Shown here: positions 15,986 through 23,487 of the stretch, one piece after another | How positions within the stretch are numbered: the first letter of the stretch is position 1 | Layout: each line of letters starts with the position of its first letter | Origin: Pseudokineococcus lusitanus | Lineage (GTDB): Bacteria; Actinomycetota; Actinomycetes; Actinomycetales; Quadrisphaeraceae | Length of the DNA: 52,024 nt | Assembly (NCBI RefSeq): GCF_003751265.1 | Contig: NZ_RJKN01000012.1 | Span: forward strand, 1 to 52,024 | Reading direction: 5' to 3' | Notes under the pieces: model-generated | Told to the model about the DNA's origin: nothing | Database searches by the model: none | What the model saw: only the letters and a program-made list of their open reading frames with translations | Made by a program: the position numbers and the translations under genes

Positions 15986-16738
15986 TCAGCGCGCCCGCGG
16001 CGGGACGAGCTCCGTCGTGACGACGAGGTTCTCGGTCGACCGGCGGCCGTCCTCGCGCTGGAAGCACGTGATGAGCACGAGCCGCCCCGGGGAGACCTCC
16101 CAGACCTCGTCCGCGTCGGGCAGGGCGTCCTTGCCGTACCGCTTCACCTCGGTGACGCGGTAGGTCGCCGTGCCCGACGGCGTCTCGACCTCGACCTCGT
16201 CGCCGACGTCCACGGCGCCGCCCTCGTGGTCCTCGTCGAGGAGCTTGTTGAAGGCGGCGTCGCCGCGGCTCCACGAGTGGGCGGCGATGTAGACGGTGTT
16301 GTCCGGGGCGGCGTCACCCGCGCCGGGCTCGCCGTAGGGGTCGATCCAGTAGGCGTCGCTCATCGTCGGCGGGTTGATGGCCCCGCTGTCGGGCTCGAGC
16401 GCGTGGACCGGGAGGTCGATGCCGACGGCCGGCACGCGGAGCCGGATGTCGGCCTCCGCCTCGAGCGTCGGCACGGCCGTCGGCTGCGGCGCCACCGACG
16501 GGGACGGCGAGGGCTCCGGTGCCGGGGGCTCCGGGGACGGCGAGGGCGACGCCGTGGCCGACGGCACGGGAAGGGGCGCCGCGACGGGCTCGTCGTCGCC
16601 GAGCAGGCCGGCGGCGAGGAGACCGCCGCCGGTGAGCACGAGGGCCCCCGCGACCACGGCCCCGACGACCCGGGCGCGGACGCCCCGAGGGCGCCGCCGA
16701 CCCGCGGTGGGGTCGGCGGCGCCCTCGGAGGGGGTCAC
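15986..16738 (-). CDS. Class F-type sortase
   Basis: 250 residues. The GTG at 16738 is one base after the stop of surface protein 2 (TGA-C-GTG), so the two are translationally coupled. An N-terminal membrane anchor (about 21-47) is followed by a Ser/Pro-rich stalk (about 50-90) and the sortase domain (about 96-250). Catalytic residues are visible: His154 in IAAHSW, Cys225 in VLITCFQ and Arg232/233 in GRRSTENL. The domain opens with RVPAVGIDLPVHAL, as in single-domain actinobacterial sortases of class F. It would cleave the C-terminal signals of the two flanking proteins and join them to the cell wall. No housekeeping-sortase features or pilin genes are present, which suggests a dedicated system. 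Confidence 0.88.
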   Translation of the reverse strand: MTPSEGAADPTAGRRRPRGVRARVVGAVVAGALVLTGGGLLAAGLLGDDEPVAAPLPVPSATASPSPSPEPPAPEPSPSPSVAPQPTAVPTLEAEADIRLRVPAVGIDLPVHALEPDSGAINPPTMSDAYWIDPYGEPGAGDAAPDNTVYIAAHSWSRGDAAFNKLLDEDHEGGAVDVGDEVEVETPSGTATYRVTEVKRYGKDALPDADEVWEVSPGRLVLITCFQREDGRRSTENLVVTTELVPPRAR

Positions 16739-16739
16739 G

Positions 16740-18107
16740 TCAGGCGCGGGCACGCCGCTGCGACCTGAGGGCGACGGCCCCGGCGGCGGAGCCGAGGAGG
16801 AGGAGACCGGCGCCGAGGCCGACGAGCTGCCCGTCGGACAGGCCCGGCGCGGCGGCCGTCTCGACACCCGTGTTGGAGCGCAGGCCCGGGTTCTGGCGGG
16901 CCGGGACGCGGGTGGCGGTGGCGGTCTGGGCCGGCGCCGGCGCGATCACCGTGACGGTGGGCGTGGGCTGGGGCGCGGGGGCCGGGGCGGAGGGCTCGGG
17001 CTCCGGCTCGGGGGCGGGCTCGACCGGGGCGGCCGCGACCTCCGCGAAGGAGATGCCGCCGACGTTGAGGTCGCTGTCGTAAGAGGCGACGTTGACGTAC
17101 AGGAGGTACTCGCCTTCCGGCAGAGCGGTCGAGCTCTGCAGGGTGGCGCCGCGACCGTCCTCGTCGACCTCGGCCTCGAGGTAGTAGGGGTCCTCCTCCT
17201 CGTCCACCACGTCGTCCTGCGCCAGCGTGGCGCCGTCCTCGACCTCGACCGAGTACTCGTCGGCGACGTCGGCGAGGCCGTCCTCGGTCCGACCGGTCGC
17301 CACGGCCGCCGCGAGCGAGTCCGGCGAGGCCGAGAGAGCTCCCGCGGACTCGCGCGTGGAGGCGAACCAGCCGAACTGGCCGTCCTCCCCCGGGATGACC
17401 ATGACGTCGGCGTAGTCGATCCGGCCGAGACCGAGGACGTCGAGCGCGGAGTCGGTCGGGACCTCCAGCCGCACCTGGTCACCGGCTCGGAACGCGACGT
17501 CGTCGAGGTCGAGGAAGACGTCCGCGAAGCCCTCGACCGGGGCCGGGTCCTGGATGAGGAGCTGGCCGAGCTTGCCCGGCTTGAGGTCCACCGTCGTGGT
17601 GGCGACGACGAGGGCGCCCGGGAGGCCGTCCACCTCGAGCCCTGTGACGGTGAGCTCGACCTCGTCGACCTCGACGAGCGCCGGGTCGTCCTGCGGAATC
17701 GTGATGAGGAGGGAGTCGAAGCCGTCGTCGGTCGTGGCGGGGACCACGTCGACGTCGACGTCGAGGGTCGGCAGCTCGCCGTCCTCGGGGATCTCGAAGT
17801 CCGGGTCCTCGTACACGGCGTTGTCGACCAGGGTGACGACCGGGTCGCCCGGGAGCACCGGTGCAGGGAGCAGGAAGGAGACCGCGCCCGACTCGGGGAC
17901 GGGGATGGTGTCGAGGACCGAGGCCTGGTCCTCGTCGGCCGGGCCGCCGTAGACGACGACCTGGACGTCCTCCGGCTCGGCGCCGAGCTCGATGGTCGGC
18001 AGGTCCTCGGCCGGGGCAGCGGCCACCGGAGACGCGACGAGGGCGACGGCGGCCAGGGCGCCGAGCCCGATGCCGGCGGCGCGGCCTCGGGACGTGGTGC
18101 GGGACAT
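16740..18107 (-). CDS. Surface-anchored secreted protein 2, probable sortase substrate
   Basis: 455 residues. The ATG at 18107 follows GAGGGAG with proper spacing. Signal peptide 1-31 (SRGRAAGIGLGALAAVALVA). The mature part is acidic and beta-rich (TLDVDVDVVPAT, LEVDGLPGALVVAT), resembling repeated Ig- or jelly-roll-like strands, with no catalytic motif. The Pro/Glu linker PAPEPEPEPSAPAPAP (about 365-400) would cross the cell wall. It ends with NPGLRSNTGVETAA (406-419), a hydrophobic helix and RSQRRARA. The same 14-residue signal is present in surface protein 1. It is first in the transcript with the sortase. Likely role: ligand binding or adhesion at the surface; no ligand can be inferred. 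Confidence 0.75.
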   Translation of the reverse strand: MSRTTSRGRAAGIGLGALAAVALVASPVAAAPAEDLPTIELGAEPEDVQVVVYGGPADEDQASVLDTIPVPESGAVSFLLPAPVLPGDPVVTLVDNAVYEDPDFEIPEDGELPTLDVDVDVVPATTDDGFDSLLITIPQDDPALVEVDEVELTVTGLEVDGLPGALVVATTTVDLKPGKLGQLLIQDPAPVEGFADVFLDLDDVAFRAGDQVRLEVPTDSALDVLGLGRIDYADVMVIPGEDGQFGWFASTRESAGALSASPDSLAAAVATGRTEDGLADVADEYSVEVEDGATLAQDDVVDEEEDPYYLEAEVDEDGRGATLQSSTALPEGEYLLYVNVASYDSDLNVGGISFAEVAAAPVEPAPEPEPEPSAPAPAPQPTPTVTVIAPAPAQTATATRVPARQNPGLRSNTGVETAAAPGLSDGQLVGLGAGLLLLGSAAGAVALRSQRRARA

Positions 18108-18283
18108 GGGGGCTCCCTCAGGAGTCGGTGCGGGCGGCACCGCCCGCGAGTACCCCGGAAAGTAGTCGGGCGCACCCCGGTCCCGGGAGGGTTCTGCGCA
18201 AGCGCCTGCGCGACGGGGCGAACCGTGACCCGGGCGTGACGGCGCCGTGACCAGCCGTCGCCCGGGCGGGTGACCGGCCGGTC

Positions 18284-18323
18284 CGGTCGGGTGAGGGCGC
18301 CTCACGGCGCCCTCACCCGACCG
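18284..18323 (-). terminator. Very strong hairpin terminator after pdxS
   Basis: A perfect 18-bp inverted repeat (18284-18301 with 18306-18323) with a TCAC loop starts two bases after the pdxS stop. It closes the PIM/pdxS operon and insulates the sortase locus. Confidence 0.85.
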
Positions 18324-18325
18324 GG

Positions 18326-19309
18326 TCACCAGCCGCGGCTGGCGAGGCGGTGCGGCTCGGGGATGGCGTCGACGTTGAGACCCACCATGGCCTCGCCGAG
18401 GCCGCGCGAGGCGTCGGCGACGGCGTCGGGGTCGTCGAAGAAGGTCGTCGCCCGGACGATGGCCGCGGCGCGCTGCGCCGGGTTGCCGGACTTGAAGATG
18501 CCCGAGCCGACGAAGACGCCCTCGGCGCCCAGCTGCATCATCATCGCGGCGTCGGCCGGGGTGGCGATGCCGCCGGCGGTGAAGAGGACGACGGGCAGCT
18601 TGCCCGCCGCGGCGACCTCGGCCACGAGCTCGTAGGGCGCCTGCAGCTCCTTGGCGGCGACGTAGAGCTCGTCGCTGCTCATCGAGGAGAGCTTGGCGAT
18701 CTCGCCGCGGATGGTGCGGATGTGCCCCGTGGCGTTGGAGACGTCGCCCGTGCCCGCCTCGCCCTTCGAGCGGATCATCGCCGCGCCCTCGGTGATGCGC
18801 CGCAGCGCCTCGCCGAGACCCGTGGCGCCGCAGACGAAGGGCACCGTGAAGCGCCACTTGTCGATGTGGTGGACGTAGTCGGCGGGCGTGAGCACCTCGG
18901 ACTCGTCGACGTAGTCGACGCCGAGGGACTGCAGCACCTGCGCCTCGACGAAGTGGCCGATGCGCGCCTTCGCCATGACGGGGATGGAGACGGCGTCGAC
19001 GATGCCCTGGACGAGGTCCGGGTCGCTCATGCGGGCGACGCCGCCCTGGGAGCGGATGTCGGCGGGGACCCGCTCGAGCGCCATGACGGCGACGGCCCCG
19101 GCGTCCTCGGCGATCTTCGCCTGCTCGGCGGTGACGACGTCCATGATCACGCCGCCCTTGAGCATCTCGGCCATGCCGCGCTTGACGCGGGCGGTGCCGC
19201 GCGCCGCGGCGCCGGCGGCCGTGTCGCCGGGCCCCGTGGGGGGCGCCGGGGAGGTGCTGCCGGGGGTGCTCGTCGTCTCGCTGGTCTCGGGCGTCGTCAC
19301 GGCCCGCAT
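18326..19309 (-). CDS. pdxS: Pyridoxal 5'-phosphate synthase, PdxS subunit
   Basis: 327 residues from the ATG at 19309 (a GTG at 19300 is the alternative). PdxS joins ribose 5-phosphate, glyceraldehyde 3-phosphate and ammonia to make PLP, with ammonia supplied by the glutaminase PdxT. The TIM-barrel body starts at [23 protein letters not shown] and includes the Schiff-base lysine segment [14 protein letters not shown] and the phosphate-binding [10 protein letters not shown]. The first 40 residues are a low-complexity Thr/Pro extension not needed for the fold. It is the last gene of the minus-strand operon. Unusually, pdxT is not next to it: a terminator and the sortase locus follow. Confidence 0.95.
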   Translation of the reverse strand: MRAVTTPETSETTSTPGSTSPAPPTGPGDTAAGAAARGTARVKRGMAEMLKGGVIMDVVTAEQAKIAEDAGAVAVMALERVPADIRSQGGVARMSDPDLVQGIVDAVSIPVMAKARIGHFVEAQVLQSLGVDYVDESEVLTPADYVHHIDKWRFTVPFVCGATGLGEALRRITEGAAMIRSKGEAGTGDVSNATGHIRTIRGEIAKLSSMSSDELYVAAKELQAPYELVAEVAAAGKLPVVLFTAGGIATPADAAMMMQLGAEGVFVGSGIFKSGNPAQRAAAIVRATTFFDDPDAVADASRGLGEAMVGLNVDAIPEPHRLASRGW

Positions 19310-19310
19310 C

Positions 19311-19991
19311 CTAGGCGCCGGTCCCCCGCCCGCCCGACCCGGCCACCGGCCCACCGGGCAGCCCGACGGCGGCCTCGACGAGTCCCGGCGGCGGGGCGTC
19401 GTCCACCTCGAAGGTACGCGGTGCGGGCGCCCGCCCGGCGAGGCGGGCCCACCGCACGAGGCGGCCGCGCCGACGCCGCCGCACCTGCACCTGGGCGTCG
19501 TTGGAGAAGCGGCGGGCGAGGGTGAGCCGGTGGCCGGCGACCGCGAGGTCCTCCACGACGCCCGCGGCGGCCGGCTGGTCCGCGAGCACGACGAGCACCT
19601 CCGGCGGCAGCGCGGCGCGCAGCGCGGCGGACAGCTCGCTCTCGGCCCTCTCGCGGGCCGGCCCGAGCGGCCCGTCGTCGGCGGAGGACGTCGTCCCGTC
19701 CCCCGGCCCGTCGTCCTCCCCGGCCGCCAGCGCCTCGGCGGCCGCGGCGGCGAGCAGCACCGAGGCCGCGGGGTCGAGTAGGCCGGAGCGGGCCGCGCGG
19801 TCCGCCGCGGCGGCCCGGCGGACGAGCTGCTCGAGCAGCGCGGCCCGCGCGGCGTCCGCCCGCCGGTGGAGGCGGTCGAGGCGGCGCGCGGCCGTGCTGA
19901 GGCCGACGGCCAGCAGCACGAGCGCGAGGAGCAGGAGCGGCGCGACGACGAGGAGCCAGCGGTCGACGAGCACCTGCTCGGCGCCGGTCAC
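19311..19991 (-). CDS. Membrane-anchored protein of the PIM operon, possibly LemA-like
   Basis: 226 residues. The GTG at 19991 overlaps the pimA stop (GTGA). One N-terminal membrane segment ([18 protein letters not shown]) is followed by an Arg/Ala-rich helix that should form a coiled coil, an acidic insert ([16 protein letters not shown]) and the conserved-looking stretch [12 protein letters not shown] ... PRTFEVDD. LemA-family proteins have a comparable 'ARRxYNdav ... FE' ending, so a LemA-type protein is possible, but the N-terminal half does not settle it. Mycobacteria have a Nudix gene at this place after pimA. It ends one base before the pdxS start codon. Function unknown; context points to the cell envelope. 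Confidence 0.6.
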   Translation of the reverse strand: MTGAEQVLVDRWLLVVAPLLLLALVLLAVGLSTAARRLDRLHRRADAARAALLEQLVRRAAAADRAARSGLLDPAASVLLAAAAAEALAAGEDDGPGDGTTSSADDGPLGPARERAESELSAALRAALPPEVLVVLADQPAAAGVVEDLAVAGHRLTLARRFSNDAQVQVRRRRRGRLVRWARLAGRAPAPRTFEVDDAPPPGLVEAAVGLPGGPVAGSGGRGTGA

Positions 19992-21226
19992 GGCCCGCCC
20001 CGCACGGGCCGCCGCCACCACGACGCCGGGGTGGCGGCGCCGGGGTCGGCCGCCAGCGAGCGCGGCCCCTGGAGGACCGTCTCGTAGACGGCCTCGAGCT
20101 CGGTGGCGACGACCGACCAGTCGTAGCGCGCCACCGCGGCGGAGGCCGCGGTGCGCCGCTCGACGGCCGGGCCGGTGCCCGCGGCGCCGTCGGCCAGCAC
20201 CCCGCCCAGCGCGGTGGCGAGTCCGCCGGCGTCCCCGACGGGGAAGAGGGCGCCGAGGGTGCCGTCGGCGAGCACGCGGCGGAAGGCGGGCAGCCCGCTC
20301 GCGACGACGGGAGCGCCGGCCGCCATCGCCTCGACGAGGACGATGCCGAAGGACTCCCCGCCGGTCTGCGGGGCCACGTACGCGTCGACGGAGGCGAGCA
20401 GCGCCCGCTTGGCCTCCTCGTCGACGGGACCGAGGACCTCCACGGCCGCGGCGTCGGCGGCCGGCAGCCGGCGGAGCACCTCGCCGTCGCCCGTCCCGGC
20501 GACGAGCAGGCGCAGGCCGGGGTGCGCCGCCCGCAGCGCCGGGAGGGCCGCCGCGAGGACGGCGAGGCCCTTGCGCGGCTCGTCGAGGCGCCCGAGGAAG
20601 GCGACGGCCGGCGGCCGTCCGGCGCGCAGCCCCTCCCACTCCCGGCGCGGGGCCGCGGAGACGAAGTCGTCGACCTGCACCCCATTCGGGACGACGACGG
20701 CGTCACCGCCCAGGTGCTCGACGACGGTCCGCCGCGCGTCCTCGCTGACGGCGACCCGCGCGGACAGCCGCTCGAGACCGGGCCGCAGCAGCGGCTGGGC
20801 CGCCCGCATGGCCCGCGAGCGCTCCAGCGCGCTGTGGAAGGTCCCGACGACGGGCACCTGGGCGGCCAGCAGCGCGAGGAGGCCGAGGCTCGGGGACGCG
20901 GGCTCGTGGACGTGGACGAGGTCCCAGCGCCCCTCGGCCAGCCAGCGCCGGACCCGTGCCGCCGCCAGCGGCCCGAAGGCGAGCCGGGCGACGGAGCCGT
21001 TGAAGGGGACCGCGACGGCGCGGCCGGCGAGCTCGAGGCCCGGGTCGTCGGCGAGCCCGCCGTCCCCCGGGACGGGCTCTCCCTCGGGGCCCTCGGCCTC
21101 CGCACCGGGTGCGAGCACCCCGACGACGTGCCCGCGCCGGCGCAGCTCGCGCGCCTGGTCGCGCACGTGGAGCTGGACGCCGCCCGGGACGTCGACGGCG
21201 TACGGGCAGACGACGCCGATCCTCAC
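19988..21226 (-). CDS. pimA: Phosphatidyl-myo-inositol mannosyltransferase PimA
   Basis: 412 residues. The GTG at 21226 overlaps the acyltransferase stop. PimA adds the first mannose from GDP-mannose to phosphatidylinositol on the inner membrane face. The start VRIGVVCPYAVDVPGGVQLH contains the family's glycine-rich 'PGGVQxH' loop. The donor domain has VPNGVQVDDF, VAFLGRLDEPRKGLAVL and QTGGESFGIVLVEAMAAGAPVVAS with the EX7E pair. The genes before it (PIP synthase, acyltransferase) supply and modify its substrate, in the same order as in mycobacteria (Rv2610c-Rv2612c). Confidence 0.9.
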   Translation of the reverse strand: MRIGVVCPYAVDVPGGVQLHVRDQARELRRRGHVVGVLAPGAEAEGPEGEPVPGDGGLADDPGLELAGRAVAVPFNGSVARLAFGPLAAARVRRWLAEGRWDLVHVHEPASPSLGLLALLAAQVPVVGTFHSALERSRAMRAAQPLLRPGLERLSARVAVSEDARRTVVEHLGGDAVVVPNGVQVDDFVSAAPRREWEGLRAGRPPAVAFLGRLDEPRKGLAVLAAALPALRAAHPGLRLLVAGTGDGEVLRRLPAADAAAVEVLGPVDEEAKRALLASVDAYVAPQTGGESFGIVLVEAMAAGAPVVASGLPAFRRVLADGTLGALFPVGDAGGLATALGGVLADGAAGTGPAVERRTAASAAVARYDWSVVATELEAVYETVLQGPRSLAADPGAATPASWWRRPVRGGP

Positions 21227-22170
21227 GACGACGCCCCGGCCGCCGGGGGGCCCGGCGGCAGGAGCACGGGCTGCAGGACGTGCCAGTCCTCGGGGTGCCG
21301 GCGGACGGCCTCGCCGAGGAGGTCGGCGACGCGCTGCGTCGTCGCGGCCACCCGCGCGGCCCGCGGCCCCGTCCTCACCCGCTCGACCTCGTGCGCCCGG
21401 CCGACGACGACCCACCCGCCGGGCGCCCCGCCGTCGCGCTCGTACGAGGACTCGAGCACGAAGAGGCGGGCGTCCGCGACGTCGGCCAGCGCGGCCGCGC
21501 CGCCGCCCACCCGGGCGCGCCCGCCGAGCAGGTCGACCTCCACGCCGGCGCCGCCGAGGTCGCGGTCCACGAGCAGCGGGACGACGCCGCCCGCCCGCAC
21601 GCGCCGGACCAGCGTGGGCATGGGCGGCGGCCCGCCGGTGAGCGGGAGCGCCTCGACGCCGACCGCCGCGCGGGCGGCCACGAAGGCCTCGAAGACCTCC
21701 GGCGGCTCGAGCCGCTCGGCGACCGTCGTCACCGGCCCGAGGTGCAGCGACCCCCAGGCACCGGGGACGTCCCAGCTCGCCGAGTGCGAGAGGGCGACGA
21801 CGACGCCGCGTCCCGCGGCGAGCTCGGCGTGCATCGGCTCGAAGCCGACGGGGCGGAAGGCCCGGGTGCGCCGGTCGTCGTCCCACGTGCCCACGCGGAA
21901 GACGTCGACCCAGCAGCGGGCGTACGAGCGCAGCCCGTCGCGGACGAGGCGGCGGCGGGCACGGCCGACGACGTCCGGCCGCACGGCCGCGAGCGTCCGC
22001 GCGTACTGCCGCACCCCGCCGAGACGTCCCTCGCCGGCCGGGCGCGGGGGCGCCGCCCGCCAGGCGAGCCACAGCGCGTCGGCGGCCAGGGCCGCCGCCC
22101 CGCGCACGAGGGGCTCCGGCAGGAGGCAGGCCGCCCGCCAGGCCAGGAGCAGCGGCGGCCGCCGGGTCAC
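21223..22170 (-). CDS. PIM acyltransferase (PatA-like, lipid A lauroyl acyltransferase family)
   Basis: 315 residues. The GTG at 22170 overlaps the PIP synthase stop. The HxxxxD catalytic motif is SHSASWD, within VVVALSHSASWDVPGAWG; downstream VPLLVDRDLGGAGVEVDLLG matches the family's second conserved block. The mycobacterial homologue at the same position (PatA) transfers palmitate to mannose of PIM1/PIM2. The N-terminus has a membrane-associated helix. Operon position between pgsA and pimA supports the PIM role. The gene is often annotated as an HtrB-type lauroyl transferase, but no lipid A is made in this lineage. Confidence 0.85.
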   Translation of the reverse strand: MTRRPPLLLAWRAACLLPEPLVRGAAALAADALWLAWRAAPPRPAGEGRLGGVRQYARTLAAVRPDVVGRARRRLVRDGLRSYARCWVDVFRVGTWDDDRRTRAFRPVGFEPMHAELAAGRGVVVALSHSASWDVPGAWGSLHLGPVTTVAERLEPPEVFEAFVAARAAVGVEALPLTGGPPPMPTLVRRVRAGGVVPLLVDRDLGGAGVEVDLLGGRARVGGGAAALADVADARLFVLESSYERDGGAPGGWVVVGRAHEVERVRTGPRAARVAATTQRVADLLGEAVRRHPEDWHVLQPVLLPPGPPAAGASS

Positions 22171-22829
22171 GGGCGGGCCCGGCCGGCCCGCCGCCGGGGG
22201 CGTGCGGCGTCGCCGCCCAGCGCCTGGCGCCGCACGGTCGCGACGCGCTGGCCGATCGTGAAGGCCGACAGCACGGCCAGTACCGCGAGCACGACGACCA
22301 TGAGGGCCGTCGGCGCGCCGAGGCCGACGAAGAAGGTGGCGGCGAGGACCGCCACGAGCCGGTCGGCGCGGGCAGCGATGCCGACGTCGGCGGTCATGCC
22401 CAGGCCCTCGGCGCGCGCCTTGGCGTAGGAGACGACGGAGCCGAGCACGAGGCAGCCGAGCGCCAGGAGACCGGCCGTGCGCTCGGCGGGGCCGTCGGCC
22501 CCGGCGCCGAGGAACCACAGGGCCACGCCGAGGAAGATCGCCGCGTCGCCGAGGCGGTCGAGCGTCGAGTCGAGGAACGCCCCCCAGGTCCCCGTGCGGC
22601 CCATCTCCCGGGCCATGGCGCCGTCGAGGGAGTCCGTCAGCGTGAACACGGTGACGACGAGCGAGCCGGCGACGAGGTGGCCGTCCGGGAGCAGCAGCAG
22701 GGCCGACAGCACCGTGCCGAGCGTCCCGAGGACGGTGACGACGTCGGGGTCCACCCCGCGGCGGACGAGGGCCCGCGCCGCGGGGGCGAAGACCGCGGAG
22801 ACGACGGCACGGGCGTAGCGGCTCAGCAT
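22167..22829 (-). CDS. pgsA: CDP-alcohol phosphatidyltransferase, probable phosphatidylinositol phosphate synthase
   Basis: 220 residues, about six membrane helices. It carries the full CDP-alcohol transferase motif DG-x2-AR-x8-G-x3-D-x3-D in DSLDGAMAREMGRTGTWGAF followed by LDSTLD. In actinobacteria this operon position encodes the enzyme joining CDP-diacylglycerol with inositol 3-phosphate to give PI phosphate. I chose the ATG at 22829 (MLSRYARA), the usual family start; a GTG at 22841 would add four residues. The C-terminus is short and Arg-rich. The gene lies 62 bases after the HIT gene, then overlaps the acyltransferase gene. Confidence 0.9.
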   Translation of the reverse strand: MLSRYARAVVSAVFAPAARALVRRGVDPDVVTVLGTLGTVLSALLLLPDGHLVAGSLVVTVFTLTDSLDGAMAREMGRTGTWGAFLDSTLDRLGDAAIFLGVALWFLGAGADGPAERTAGLLALGCLVLGSVVSYAKARAEGLGMTADVGIAARADRLVAVLAATFFVGLGAPTALMVVVLAVLAVLSAFTIGQRVATVRRQALGGDAARPRRRAGRARP

Positions 22830-22891
22830 GGTGCTGTGCACCCTAGCCAGCGGCCCGCCGTCGCCCCTCCCCGCGGACGACGGCGCGCCGC

Positions 22892-23479
22892 TCAGGGCTG
22901 CGTGCGGTCCGGCGCCGGCCACGCGGCGGCCAGCAGCCCCCGGGTGTCGGCGAGCAGCTGCGGGACGGCCTTCGTCCGCGCCACGACGGGCAGGAAGTTG
23001 GCGTCCCCGCCCCACCGCGGGACGACGTGCTGGTGCAGGTGGGCCGCGATGCCCGCGCCCGCCACCTCGCCCTGGTTCATGCCGAGGTTCATGCCGTGCG
23101 GCGCGCTGACCTCGGTGAGCACGCGCATGGCCGTGCGCGTCATCCGGGCGACCTCGACCGTCTCGGACTCGGTGAGGTCGGTGTACGACGCGACGTGCCG
23201 GTACGGGCACACGAGCAGGTGCCCGGGGTTGTACGGGTAGAGGTTGAGGACGACGAAGCACTCCTCGCCGCGGGCGACGACGAGGCCGTCGGCGTCCGGC
23301 GCGTCCTGCGCGCGGCAGAACGGGCACTGCGGCCCGGCGTCCGCGTCGGCCGGCTTGCCCTCGCCCCCGACGTAGACCATCCGGTGCGGCACCCACAGCC
23401 GCTCGAAGGCGTCGGGCGTGCCGGCGAAGCCCGACGCCGCCTCCGGCGCCGGGCCGTCGCCCGTGCTCGGGTCGCCCAC
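22892..23479 (-). CDS. HIT family protein (Ap4A phosphorylase-like)
   Basis: 195 residues from the GTG at 23479, eight bases after the thrS stop. The histidine triad HLHQHVV is intact, and CPFCRAQD probably holds a structural zinc. VVLNLYPYNPGHLLVCPYRHV is the typical strand-loop before the triad. The mycobacterial equivalent (Rv2613c) in the same position after thrS cleaves diadenosine tetraphosphate by phosphorolysis. The pairing with a tRNA synthetase makes sense, because synthetases make Ap4A as a side product. Confidence 0.9.
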   Translation of the reverse strand: MGDPSTGDGPAPEAASGFAGTPDAFERLWVPHRMVYVGGEGKPADADAGPQCPFCRAQDAPDADGLVVARGEECFVVLNLYPYNPGHLLVCPYRHVASYTDLTESETVEVARMTRTAMRVLTEVSAPHGMNLGMNQGEVAGAGIAAHLHQHVVPRWGGDANFLPVVARTKAVPQLLADTRGLLAAAWPAPDRTQP

Positions 23480-23487
23480 GGCCGGGC

